Source: an uncultured Agathobaculum sp.
GTDB taxonomy: Bacteria > Bacillota > Clostridia > Oscillospirales > Butyricicoccaceae
Assembly (NCBI RefSeq): GCF_944384695.1
Contig: NZ_CALWUQ010000001.1
Coordinates: 19,687 to 83,686 of the forward strand
Length of the DNA: 64,000 nucleotides
Direction: 5' to 3'
Positions 52,582 through 61,377 of the stretch are shown one piece after another. The position numbers were made by a program, and so were the translations under genes. The notes under the pieces are model-generated. The model was not told where the DNA came from. It searched no databases and saw nothing but the letters and a program-made list of their open reading frames with translations. Each line of letters starts with the position of its first letter. Positions within the stretch are counted from its first letter, which is position 1.

Positions 52582-53412
52582 ATGCAGATTCAAAAGGTGC
52601 TGAACAATAATGTGGTGATTGCGCTGGACGAAAACGGCGAGGAAACCGTGCTGATGGGGCGCGGGTTGGGCTTTGGCCGCCGCACCGGCGATGCCGCACC
52701 TGCCAATTTGATTGAAAAGCGATTCACGCTGCATGCCGAGCAACTGTCCGACCGCTTCCAGCAGCTGCTGACCAACATTCCCCTGCCGCATTTCCTGCTC
52801 AGTGAGCGCATCATCGACCGCGCCAAGCGCACGCTGGGCGCGACGCTGTCGGACAGTATTTATGTTACCCTGCCCGACCATATTTCAGCCGCGATTGAGC
52901 GGCATAAGCAGGGCATTGCACTGTCCAACCCGCTTTTGTGGGACATCCGGCAGTTTTATCCGGACGAGTACCGGGCGGGCTGCGCCGCCGTTGACCTGAT
53001 TCGGGATGAAACCGGCATCGGCTTTGCCGAGGATGAGGCGGGCTTTATCGCCATGCACTTTGTCAACGCGGAGGGCGGCGGCGAGTTGCCCGAGGTTTAC
53101 GACATGACCTGCCTGATGCAGCGGGTATTTGGGCTGGTGCAGGAACAATGCGGCGTAGAGCCTGACCGGGATTCGCTCGATTTCTACCGTTTTGTGGCGC
53201 ATCTGAAGTTTCTCGCGCGCCGTATCGCCGCAGGGCAAGGCTACGGTGACCGCGACGCTGACCTGCTGCCCCCGGTGCGGGAAAAATATCCCGCTGCATT
53301 CGCCTGTGCGCAGGCGATATGCCGCATGGTTTTGGAGGAATACGGCTTTGACGCCGGACAAAACGAGCTGCTGTGCCTGACGCTGCACATCGCCCGCATC
53401 ACCGGCGCATGA
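52582..53412 (+). CDS. BglG/LicT family transcription antiterminator
   Basis: 276 residues. An N-terminal CAT RNA-binding domain (about 1-56, IQKVLNNNVVIALDENGEE, MGRGLGFG) is followed by two PTS-regulation domains. Conserved histidines are seen in DHISAAIERHKQG and AMHFVN (PRD1), and AHLKFL and TLHIARI (PRD2). The family binds RAT hairpins to stop termination when dephosphorylated or phosphorylated by PTS proteins. Here no PTS permease or glycosidase follows, and none is in the window. It shares a transcript with cutC. GGAGGGG precedes the ATG. Confidence 0.93.
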   Translation: MQIQKVLNNNVVIALDENGEETVLMGRGLGFGRRTGDAAPANLIEKRFTLHAEQLSDRFQQLLTNIPLPHFLLSERIIDRAKRTLGATLSDSIYVTLPDHISAAIERHKQGIALSNPLLWDIRQFYPDEYRAGCAAVDLIRDETGIGFAEDEAGFIAMHFVNAEGGGELPEVYDMTCLMQRVFGLVQEQCGVEPDRDSLDFYRFVAHLKFLARRIAAGQGYGDRDADLLPPVREKYPAAFACAQAICRMVLEEYGFDAGQNELLCLTLHIARITGA

Positions 53413-53417
53413 GCGCA

Positions 53418-53460
53418 AAAAAATCCGGCCACCCTGAGATACGCCTTCTCAGGGTGGCCG
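53418..53460. terminator. Terminator between the antiterminator gene and cysS
   Basis: A 14-bp stem (53426-53439 with 53447-53460) has an A-run on its left that becomes a strong T-run for cysS on the minus strand. It may act in both directions. Confidence 0.85.
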
Positions 53461-53479
53461 TTTGCCTTTCGTCTTATGC

Positions 53480-54895
53480 TTATGCGCGGCTCCACTGGGT
53501 ACCCTGACGGGTATCCTTGATGGTCACGCCCATTGCAGCCAGCTCGTCGCGGATGCGGTCGGCTTCCTCGAAGTTCTTCTCCTTCTTGGCTGCTGCGCGC
53601 TGCGCAATCAGCGCTTCAATCTTCTCCGCGTCCGGGTCCACCGCGTCGTCACGCTTCTGCACCAGATTCAAAACGCCCGTCAGTTCCATAAACAGGTCGT
53701 GCGCTGCGGTCAGGAACGCCTTGGTCGCATCCTGATGCGCGCCCATCCATGCGTTGATTTCGCGCGTCAGCTCAAAGATGGCGGAAAGCGCATCCGCCGT
53801 GTTGAGGTCATCGTCCATCGCGTCGATAAACTTCTGCTTGTACGCCGCAAGCGCTTCCATCTTGGCCGTTTCCTCGGCGGTCATCGTGTCGCCCTCTGCC
53901 TTTTCGATGCGGAATTCCATATTGTTCCGCGCCTCGTACAGGCGCGCCAGCGACGCCTTGTTCATCTCCAGCGACTCGGCCGAGTAGTTGAGCGGCGTGC
54001 GGTAGTGCGCGGACAGCATGAACATGCGGATGGTCTCATAGCCGAACTGCTTGGCCGCATCGCGCACCATGAAGAAATTGCCCTTGGATTTGGACATTTT
54101 CTCATTGTCGATGGTCAAAAAGCCGTTGTGCAGCCAGTAATGCGCGAAGGCGCAGCCGTTGGCACACTCGGACTGGGCAATTTCGTTCTCGTGGTGCGGG
54201 AAAATCAGGTCGAGGCCGCCGGAGTGAATGTCGATGGTCGGGCCGAGATACTTGTTGACCATCGCGGAGCACTCGATATGCCAGCCCGGACGGCCCTTAC
54301 TGCCCCACGGCGTATCCCACGCGGGTTCGCCCGGCTTTGCCGCCTTCCAGACCGCAAAATCCATCGGGTCCTCCTTCATTTCGCCTACGCTGATGCGCGC
54401 GCCCGCCTGCAATTCTTCCATCGGCTGGTGGCACAGCTTGCCGTAGTCCGGGTCGGACTTGGTGCGGAAGTACACGTCGCCATTCGGCGCAAGATAGGCA
54501 TGACCGTTGTCGAGCAGCTTCTGCACAATGTCGATGATTGCGTCCATCGTCTCGGTCGCGCGGGGATGCACGGTCGCCTTGCCGATGCCCAGCCCCTCCG
54601 CGTCCGTGTAGTACTCCTTGATATAGCGGTCGGCGATAACATTGAAGTCCACGCCCTCTTCGTTGGCCTTGTTAATCACCTTGTCGTCGATATCGGTGAA
54701 ATTCTGCACAAACTGCACCTTGTAGCCGCGATACTCAAAGTAACGGCGCAGCAAATCGAACACGATGAACGGGCGCGCGTTGCCGACGTGGAAATAGTTG
54801 TACACGGTCGGGCCGCAGGAATACATTTTGACCTCGCCCGGTGTAATCGGGACGAATTCCTCCTTCTGGCGGGTCAGGGTGTTGAACAGTTTCAT
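53480..54895 (-). CDS. cysS: Cysteinyl-tRNA synthetase
   Basis: 471 residues, class I. Zinc-site Cys in MYSCGPTVYNYFHVGNARPF, which also holds the HIGH equivalent HVGN (36-39). Later SGGLDLIFPHHENE and KMSKSKGNFF are present. It charges tRNA-Cys. AAAGGAGAG precedes the ATG. Expression is governed by a T-box leader with a cysteine specifier immediately upstream. Confidence 0.98.
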   Translation of the reverse strand: MKLFNTLTRQKEEFVPITPGEVKMYSCGPTVYNYFHVGNARPFIVFDLLRRYFEYRGYKVQFVQNFTDIDDKVINKANEEGVDFNVIADRYIKEYYTDAEGLGIGKATVHPRATETMDAIIDIVQKLLDNGHAYLAPNGDVYFRTKSDPDYGKLCHQPMEELQAGARISVGEMKEDPMDFAVWKAAKPGEPAWDTPWGSKGRPGWHIECSAMVNKYLGPTIDIHSGGLDLIFPHHENEIAQSECANGCAFAHYWLHNGFLTIDNEKMSKSKGNFFMVRDAAKQFGYETIRMFMLSAHYRTPLNYSAESLEMNKASLARLYEARNNMEFRIEKAEGDTMTAEETAKMEALAAYKQKFIDAMDDDLNTADALSAIFELTREINAWMGAHQDATKAFLTAAHDLFMELTGVLNLVQKRDDAVDPDAEKIEALIAQRAAAKKEKNFEEADRIRDELAAMGVTIKDTRQGTQWSRA

Positions 54896-54929
54896 ATGAT
54901 TCTCTCCTTTATCGGGATGGTTTTACAAA

Positions 54930-55160
54930 AATACAGCCGCCTCTTTTTGTCAAAGAGGCGGCGTTTGTCGCGGTTCCACTCCTGTTTTTCACTCGGATGC
55001 AGGATAACGGGTGCGTCCCGCGGGGCGTTTGACCCCGATGCTCGGCGGGCGCACTTCACCGCCCCACGCGCAAAGCCCTTCCAGCCGAGGGGCTTCTCTC
55101 TTGAGCGCGTCTCAAAAACGGTTACTTTTCCCGCGTCTTTGCATACGTTTCAATATTACA
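54930..55160 (-). ncRNA. T-box riboswitch, cysteine specific
   Basis: On the minus strand the leader runs about 230 nt from the promoter. It contains an AGAGA motif in stem I, a specifier-loop-like GTGAAG-TGC (TGC complement at 55051-55053, a Cys codon), the T-box core GAGTGGAACCGCG (about 54969-54981) and a terminator of 11 bp (54934-54944 with 54950-54960) plus T-run. Uncharged tRNA-Cys should pair with the specifier and the TGGAA bulge to allow cysS transcription. Confidence 0.9.
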
Positions 55161-55165
55161 GTGCC

Positions 55166-55194
55166 AGTATAGCAACAATCCGTGCAAAAGTCAA
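55166..55194 (-). promoter_or_regulatory. Promoter of T-box-cysS
   Basis: Minus-strand -35 TTGACT (55189-55194), 17-nt spacer and -10 TATACT (55166-55171). Between here and the next gene (55195-55296) I see only weak A/T-rich promoter-like sequence for that gene. Confidence 0.85.
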
Positions 55195-55296
55195 GCCGCC
55201 GCCCTGCTCCCCTGTTATCTCTCAACACTTTGTGGGCGATATGTATAGTATATGACGTTTTGCGTTTTACAACCACAAAAGGAAGGAAGAGAGTTT

Positions 55297-55881
55297 ATGA
55301 CAATCGGGGGTTTTCAGAGCAACTGGTTCAATGTCACGGAGCATACGCTGGAAAGCGGCAACAAGCTGCCGATGGCAACGCTCAAGGACGAATACAAGGA
55401 TGATTTTGCAGCCTTTACGGAAAACAAGCTCCAGCAGCTGACGCAGCGCGCGCCGTCCGCGGGTCTGGATGCGCTGACCGACGAACAGCTCAAAGAGCTG
55501 AGCGGGAAATACGACACGGATGACATGAGCTACGACGAATACCAGTCCTTTTTGCAGGACCTCGTCGATAGGGGCGCGCTGACCGAGACCGACCGCTGGC
55601 TGGCGGGCGGCGCCAACAAGGTGGGGGATACCTATCTTGTGCCGGTAATTCCCGGTATGAGCGCTTCTATACAGGATGCTTCGCGCCCCGGCACCACGGC
55701 ATCGCCCTTCACCTATGATTTCCCGCTGGGCGTGGATTCGGTGGATGTGACCGAATGGGTCAAGTACCGCGCCTCCGCCGACATGTCCTATTACTTCTCC
55801 GGCAAGCGCTACGACATCGGCACGGACGAAGTAAACCAAACGGTAGCGGACATTCTGGATGCCATGAACCGGATTGGCTGA
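55297..55881 (+). CDS. Unknown cytoplasmic protein
   Basis: 194 residues from the ATG at 55297, with AAGGAAGGAAG upstream. There is no signal peptide or membrane helix. It is acidic, with an N-terminal helical part containing LKDEYKDDFAAF and DTDDMSYDEYQSFLQDL (about 73-90), which vaguely recalls an EF-hand-like acidic loop, though spacing does not fit. A C-terminal part contains VDVTEWVKYRASADMSYYF. I recognise no family. It is a single gene closed by a strong terminator. Confidence 0.75.
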   Translation: MTIGGFQSNWFNVTEHTLESGNKLPMATLKDEYKDDFAAFTENKLQQLTQRAPSAGLDALTDEQLKELSGKYDTDDMSYDEYQSFLQDLVDRGALTETDRWLAGGANKVGDTYLVPVIPGMSASIQDASRPGTTASPFTYDFPLGVDSVDVTEWVKYRASADMSYYFSGKRYDIGTDEVNQTVADILDAMNRIG

Positions 55882-55887
55882 CCCAGC

Positions 55888-55928
55888 AAAACACCCGATG
55901 GAAACAGCTTTCCATCGGGTGTTTTTTT
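55888..55928. terminator. Bidirectional terminator between the unknown gene and mfd
   Basis: A 17-bp perfect stem (55888-55904 with 55909-55925) with CAGC loop, A-run left and T-run right. Confidence 0.9.
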
Positions 55929-55931
55929 GTC

Positions 55932-58900
55932 TTATGCGGTCTGCGCGTACTTGCCGACCAGCGTTGCGGCCATGTTGAGCGGCGCTTCGCCTTTGTTCAG
56001 CCGCAGCGACAGATACGGCGTTGAGCCTGCATTGAGCAGCAGCCGCCCGCGGAACGACTCGTCCCCGCAAAGCGCGGACAGGCGCGCAAAGTCGGTCTGC
56101 GCAAAGGTCAGCAGCAGGCGGCCGTCCTGCTCCTTGATTTCCGAAATGCCCTGCTCGCTCGCGCGGCTGCGCAGCAGCGCGATGTCCAGCAGCGCCACGG
56201 CTTCCGCAGGCGGCTCGCCAAAGCGGTCAATCAGCTCGTCGAGCATGTCGCTCTTCTGCTCCTCCGTGCGGATGAGCGCGATGCGGCGGTACAAATCCAC
56301 GCGCTGACCAGCATCCGGCACATAGTCCGACGGCAGGTTGGCCGACAGCAGCAGCTCGGCTGCGCAGTCCACGCGCGGCTTGGGTGTTTCGCCCTTTTCC
56401 TCCTGCACCGCTTCTTCCAGCAGCTTGAGGTACAGGTCGTAACCGACGCTCATCATGTGGCCGGACTGCTCCGGGCCGAGCACGTTGCCCGCGCCGCGAA
56501 TCTCCAAATCACGCATGGCAATCTTGAAGCCCGAACCGAACGCCGCGAACTCGCGGATAGCGGACAGACGCTTCTGCGCAATCTCGGAGAGCGCCTTACC
56601 GCGCCGGTAGCACAAATAGGCATAGGCGTGGCGGCTCGACCGGCCGACGCGCCCGCGAATCTGGTGCAGCTGGGCAAGACCCATGTTGTCCGCATTCTCG
56701 ATGATAAGCGTGTTGGCGTTCGGGATGTCGATACCGGTCTCGATGATGGTCGTGCAGACCAGAATATCGGTCTCGCCGTCCGCCATGGCATTCATCGCGG
56801 CGGCAATCTCCTTTTGCGTCATTTTGCCGTGCACGATGCCGATGCGCGCGTCCGGCAGGCGCTGCTGCAACAGGTTCGCGCACCGTGCAATCGACTCGAC
56901 ACGGTTGTGCAGGTAGTATACCTGTCCGCCGCGGGCCAGCTCGCGACGAATCGCGTCCAGCAGCACGCCGTCATTCTGCTCCAGCACGAACGTCTGCACC
57001 GGATGGCGGTCGAGCGGCGGCTCCTCAATCGAGGACATGTCCCGGATGCCGGAGAGCGCCATGTTGAGCGTCCGCGGAATCGGGGTTGCCGACAGCGTCA
57101 GCACGTCCACATTTTTGGACAGCTCCTTGAGCGTTTCCTTATGGGACACGCCGAAGCGCTGTTCCTCGTCCACAACAAGCAGCCCCAAATCCTTGAACTT
57201 GATTTTTTTGTTGAACAGCTTGTGCGTACCGATTACGATATCGACCGAACCGGCCTCCAGCTTTTTGAGCAGTTGGGTCTGCTCCGAGCCGGTTTTATAG
57301 CGTGTGAGCAGCTCGATGGTCACCGGATGCCCCTGAAACCGCTGCAAGGCGGTCAGGTAGTGCTGGCGCGCAAGCACAGTGGTCGGCACGAGGATGGCGG
57401 CCTGTTTGCCCGCCAGCACACACTTCATCACCGCGCGCAGCGCGACCTCGGTCTTGCCGAAGCCCACGTCGCCGCACAGCAAACGGTCCATCGGACGGTC
57501 GGATTCCATGTCCATTTTGATTTCCGCGATGCAGCGCAGCTGGTCATCGGTCTCCTCATAGGGGAAGGCTTCCTCAAACTCGCGCTGCCATGCGTCGTCC
57601 TGCGGGAAGGCAAAGCCCTTGACCTTGGCGCGCTCGGCGTACAGCTTAATCAGCCCCTCCGCCAGCTCCTTGGCCGCCGCCTTGGCCCGCGCCTTGGAGC
57701 GCGACCAATCCGCACCGCCGAGCTTGTTGAGTCGCACCTTTTCCGGCTCGCCGCCGCCGATATATTTGGAAATCAAATCAAGGCTGGTCGCTGGCACATA
57801 CAGGAAATCCGTGCCTGCAAAGGCAATCTTGATGAAATCGCGCTCCGCGCCGTCCACGGTCATGCGTTCCATGCCGACAAAACGTCCGATGCCGTGGTGC
57901 TCATGCACGACCAAGTCGCCCGGCGTCAAATCGGTAAACGACTTGACGCGGTCGCGGTTGGACTTTTTCACCTGCGCCTTTTTGCGCCGTGCGAGCACCT
58001 GCCCTTCGGTAATGACCACCAGACCGAGGTCGGGATACTCAAAGCCCGCGGACAGCGTGCCCTCCATCACGCACACCTGCCCGCCCTTGGGCAGCAAATC
58101 GCTGACGGTCGCCGTCAGGCCGGCTTCGGTCAGCGCGTCGCACATGTTGCGGCAGCGCAGCGCACTGCCGCACAGCACGGCAACCGCACGCCCCTGCTGG
58201 GTATAGCCGCGGATATCGGCCGCCGCCATGTCCAGATTGCCGCCGTAGGCGTTCATCTGGTTTGCGACAAAGTTCTCCAAATGCTGCGGGGCCAGCTCAG
58301 GGACGTTGTTTAAAAAGCTGTCCAGCCGCAACATCGTGCGCGGCATGCGGGCAAGCGCGGCAAAGTCGAGCGCATAACCGTCCAGCCCGGGCGCAATCTC
58401 CCCGCGCTCGAGCAGCGCGGTCACATCGTCCGCAATGCGGGCGGCAAAATCGCGCGCGGCGTCGCGCAGGCGCGGCGTGTCCTCAATGAGCACGATGGCG
58501 TTTTCCGGCAGGTAATCGAGCGCGGTCGACAGCGCCGGATAGACCAGCGGCAGGTATTTATCCGCCGCCGGCAGCGCGCCGGTCTCCTCCAGCCGCTCCG
58601 CGTCGCGCTCAATATGCGCCGCAAGGTCGGGATGCTTCTTTTTGCGCGTGGAAAGCAGCCCGCGCACGGCCTTCGCCAGCCCTTTTGTACCGCCCGGCGC
58701 CAGATGCGGCAGCGTTTCCATGCACGGCAGGCCGCGCAGCGCTTCGGCGGTTTCCCGCCGCCGTTGGCTGCCCACGTCAAAGGTTGCGATTGAGTCGATT
58801 TCGTCGTCCCAGAACTCCACGCGGTACGGGTTTGCCGACTGCGGCGGGAACACGTCCAAAATGCCGCCGCGCACCGAAAACTGCCCCATGCCCTCGACCT

Positions 58901-59390
58901 GCACGCAGCGCTCATAGCCCGCGCGGGTGAGCTGCTGTGTGAGCGTTTCAAGCGGCACGGTCTGTCCGACGGCAAGCTGCACCACCGCGCTTTGCAGCGC
59001 GTCGGGCGGCAGCGCGCGCTGCACCGCCGCCTGTACGGACGCAACCGAAAACGCCGCACCCGGCAGCGCGTCCAGCACGGCAAGCCGTTTTTGCTCATAT
59101 CCGCGCGACACGCCCACGACATCTGCCATGACCAGCTCACGTGCGGGCAGGGTGAGCACCTCCCGCTCGGCAAAGGCTTGCAAATCGAGCGCAAGCCGCG
59201 CCGCCGCCGTATCGTCATCGGTCAGCATGCACACCGGGCGGCCGGTGTCCAGTCCGAGCGCCGCCGCAAGGTGCGCCTTATGGATGGCGGACAGGCCGAC
59301 CGCCAGCAGCGGCGTTTTGCCCTGCTGTACAGCATCCTTTAACGTTTTGTATTCATTTAGAAAAGTTATACTTTTTGTAATTTCCGTCAT
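55932..59390 (-). CDS. mfd: Transcription-repair coupling factor Mfd
   Basis: 1152 residues, the usual length. An N-terminal UvrB-homology region, an RNA-polymerase interacting domain (FTDLTPGDLVVHEHHGIGRF), RecG-like translocase with Walker A GDVGFGKTE and DEEQ box VVDEEQRFGVSH, and a TRG/C-terminal TRCF domain follow in order. It removes stalled RNAP at lesions and recruits UvrA. The ATG at 59390 is the best fit, though its AAGGAGGG lies about 12 nt away. It shares the RID fold with CarD (27243-27755). Confidence 0.97.
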   Translation of the reverse strand: MTEITKSITFLNEYKTLKDAVQQGKTPLLAVGLSAIHKAHLAAALGLDTGRPVCMLTDDDTAAARLALDLQAFAEREVLTLPARELVMADVVGVSRGYEQKRLAVLDALPGAAFSVASVQAAVQRALPPDALQSAVVQLAVGQTVPLETLTQQLTRAGYERCVQVEGMGQFSVRGGILDVFPPQSANPYRVEFWDDEIDSIATFDVGSQRRRETAEALRGLPCMETLPHLAPGGTKGLAKAVRGLLSTRKKKHPDLAAHIERDAERLEETGALPAADKYLPLVYPALSTALDYLPENAIVLIEDTPRLRDAARDFAARIADDVTALLERGEIAPGLDGYALDFAALARMPRTMLRLDSFLNNVPELAPQHLENFVANQMNAYGGNLDMAAADIRGYTQQGRAVAVLCGSALRCRNMCDALTEAGLTATVSDLLPKGGQVCVMEGTLSAGFEYPDLGLVVITEGQVLARRKKAQVKKSNRDRVKSFTDLTPGDLVVHEHHGIGRFVGMERMTVDGAERDFIKIAFAGTDFLYVPATSLDLISKYIGGGEPEKVRLNKLGGADWSRSKARAKAAAKELAEGLIKLYAERAKVKGFAFPQDDAWQREFEEAFPYEETDDQLRCIAEIKMDMESDRPMDRLLCGDVGFGKTEVALRAVMKCVLAGKQAAILVPTTVLARQHYLTALQRFQGHPVTIELLTRYKTGSEQTQLLKKLEAGSVDIVIGTHKLFNKKIKFKDLGLLVVDEEQRFGVSHKETLKELSKNVDVLTLSATPIPRTLNMALSGIRDMSSIEEPPLDRHPVQTFVLEQNDGVLLDAIRRELARGGQVYYLHNRVESIARCANLLQQRLPDARIGIVHGKMTQKEIAAAMNAMADGETDILVCTTIIETGIDIPNANTLIIENADNMGLAQLHQIRGRVGRSSRHAYAYLCYRRGKALSEIAQKRLSAIREFAAFGSGFKIAMRDLEIRGAGNVLGPEQSGHMMSVGYDLYLKLLEEAVQEEKGETPKPRVDCAAELLLSANLPSDYVPDAGQRVDLYRRIALIRTEEQKSDMLDELIDRFGEPPAEAVALLDIALLRSRASEQGISEIKEQDGRLLLTFAQTDFARLSALCGDESFRGRLLLNAGSTPYLSLRLNKGEAPLNMAATLVGKYAQTA

Positions 59391-59420
59391 GCCCAGCCGT
59401 AACCCTCCTTCGGAGACGCC

Positions 59421-59447
59421 AAAAGGGCAGATTTTACAATCTGCCCT
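59421..59447 (-). terminator. Terminator of iscS-iscU
   Basis: A 10-bp stem (59424-59433 with 59438-59447) with TTAC loop is followed by TTTT on the minus strand, between iscU and mfd. Confidence 0.7.
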
Positions 59448-59470
59448 CATTGTATGCGTGCGTTTATTCC

Positions 59471-59920
59471 TTAATGCGCGTGTTCTTCATGCTCGTGGTG
59501 GCAAGCCGCGCAATCCATGTCGCAGCCGAGAATCTCGGTCGGGTCCTTACCCATGCGCTTGTAATAGTCCGCGATAGCAGAGCGCAGCGCCTCTTCCGCG
59601 AGCACCGAGCAGTGCATCTTGACCGGCGGCAGACCGTCCAGCGCCTCGGCAACCGCCTTGTTGGTCAGCTTGAGCGCCTCCTCAAGCGACTTGCCCTTGA
59701 CCATCTCGGTCGCCATCGAGCTGGTCGCAATCGCTGCGCCGCAGCCGAAGGTCTTGAACTTGACGTCCTCGATGATGCCGTCATCCGACACCTTGAGGTA
59801 AATCTTCATGATATCGCCGCACTTGGCGTTGCCGACCTCGCCGACGCCGTTGGCGTCCTCAATCTCGCCCACATTGCGGGGGTGGGTGAAGTGGTCGAGT
59901 ACCTTTTCGCTGTATTGCAT
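59471..59920 (-). CDS. iscU: Iron-sulfur cluster scaffold IscU/NifU-like
   Basis: 149 residues. Three ligand cysteines sit in GNAKCGD (C34), FGCGAAIATSS (C60) and MHCSVLAEE (C104), with Asp36 nearby. Fe-S clusters are built here from sulfur supplied by the desulfurase. An added C-terminal tail (about 133-149) contains CDMDCAAC and then a His/Glu-rich end with six His, probably metal-binding. It lies 32 nt after iscS. Confidence 0.95.
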   Translation of the reverse strand: MQYSEKVLDHFTHPRNVGEIEDANGVGEVGNAKCGDIMKIYLKVSDDGIIEDVKFKTFGCGAAIATSSMATEMVKGKSLEEALKLTNKAVAEALDGLPPVKMHCSVLAEEALRSAIADYYKRMGKDPTEILGCDMDCAACHHEHEEHAH

Positions 59921-59952
59921 AGAAAAAATCTCCTTTTTCGGTTGAATCTATC

Positions 59953-61194
59953 TTAGTGATGCTCGTGCAGCTCGCTTGCTGCGGTCAGGTTGGGCTTACC
60001 GTTCTCCCATACCGGGCTCATCGAACGCAGCGTGGACACCACCTGCGCCACGGTCTCAATGATATAATCGACATCCTCTTCGGTGTTCTGCTCGCCCAGC
60101 GTCAGGCGCAGCGAACCATGCGCAATCTCGTGCGGCAGGCCGATGGCCATGAGCACATGGGACGGGTCGAGCGAACCGGTCGAGCAAGCCGAACCGGTCG
60201 AGCCGCAGATGCCCATGTTGTCCAGCATCAGAATCAGACCCTCTCCCTCAATCGCCTCAAACACGAACGATGCCGTGCCCGGCAGGCGGTTTTTCGGGTC
60301 GCCGGTGTAATGCGTATAAGGAATCTTGTCCATCACGCCCTTAACCAGCTTGTCCGTCAGGCGCCCCACATAGCCCATCTTCTCATCCAGCCCCTCAACG
60401 GCTTCCTTCATCGCCGCCGCAAGGCCGATGCAGCCCGCGGTGTTCTCGGTACCCGAGCACAGGCCGCGCTCCTGACCGCCGCCATATACCAGCGGCTCGA
60501 GCGCAATGCCCTTTTTCAGGTACAGCGCGCCCACGCCGCGCGGGCCGCGGAACTTGTGCGCGGACAGCGACAGCATATCGATGCCCATTTCCTGCACGTC
60601 GATGTGCATATGGCCGACCGCCTGCACTGCGTCCGTGTGGAACTTTGCGCCGACCGCATGCGCCAGCGCCGCGATTTCCTTCAGCGGCTGGATGGTGCCG
60701 ATTTCGTTGTTCGCCGCCATGATGGAAACGAGCGCAGTATCCTCGCTCAGCTCCCGCTTGAGCTGCTCAAGGTCAACATGCCCATACTTGTCCACATCCA
60801 GATAGGTAACGCGGAAGCCCTCTTTTTCCAGCGCCTCGCAGGTGTACAGCACCGCGTGATGCTCAATCTTCGAGGTAATCAGATGCTTGCGGCCTTTCGC
60901 CGTCGGGCCGTGCATGAAGCCGCGGATGGCAAGGTTATCCGCCTGCGAACCGCCGCCGGTGAAGATGATTTCGCCCGGGGCGTAGTCGTTCGCCTCATTG
61001 ACCGGCGCCGCCGCGTTCAGGCACTTGCCGACCGTGGTGCGCGCCTCGTTGAGTGCCATCTTCGCCTCGCGGCCGATGCGGTACAGCGAGGACGGGTTGC
61101 CGTAAAACTCGGTCAGCCACGGTTTCATCGCGTTAAATGCAGTTTCGGACAGCGGGGTTGTCGCCGCATTGTCCGCATAAACAAATCTTTTCAT
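59953..61194 (-). CDS. iscS: Cysteine desulfurase IscS/NifS
   Basis: 413 residues. PLP-binding Lys214 in LSAHKFRGPRG, catalytic Cys337 in STGSACSTGS and conserved IEHHAV are present. It delivers sulfur to IscU, encoded next. The C-terminus ends with ELHEHH, a short His-rich tail like that of IscU. It is first gene of iscS-iscU, and no IscR regulator gene is adjacent. Confidence 0.95.
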   Translation of the reverse strand: MKRFVYADNAATTPLSETAFNAMKPWLTEFYGNPSSLYRIGREAKMALNEARTTVGKCLNAAAPVNEANDYAPGEIIFTGGGSQADNLAIRGFMHGPTAKGRKHLITSKIEHHAVLYTCEALEKEGFRVTYLDVDKYGHVDLEQLKRELSEDTALVSIMAANNEIGTIQPLKEIAALAHAVGAKFHTDAVQAVGHMHIDVQEMGIDMLSLSAHKFRGPRGVGALYLKKGIALEPLVYGGGQERGLCSGTENTAGCIGLAAAMKEAVEGLDEKMGYVGRLTDKLVKGVMDKIPYTHYTGDPKNRLPGTASFVFEAIEGEGLILMLDNMGICGSTGSACSTGSLDPSHVLMAIGLPHEIAHGSLRLTLGEQNTEEDVDYIIETVAQVVSTLRSMSPVWENGKPNLTAASELHEHH

Positions 61195-61278
61195 TTTATC
61201 TCAAGCCTTTCTCTCCAAAAAGGGGATACACAATTCACGGATACACCACTAAAACGATAGGTTCTCCGGGGTACTACT

Positions 61279-61308
61279 AATATACACCTCAAGCGCGCAT
61301 TTTAGCAA
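61279..61308 (-). promoter_or_regulatory. Promoter of iscS-iscU
   Basis: Minus-strand -35 TTGCTA (61303-61308), 18-nt spacer and -10 TATATT (61279-61284). Confidence 0.6.
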
Positions 61309-61377
61309 GCGAAAAACTGACGAAACGCGCGCATGGAATCCCGTCATTTTGCATCATTTTGTGCATTTTGCGTAGTT

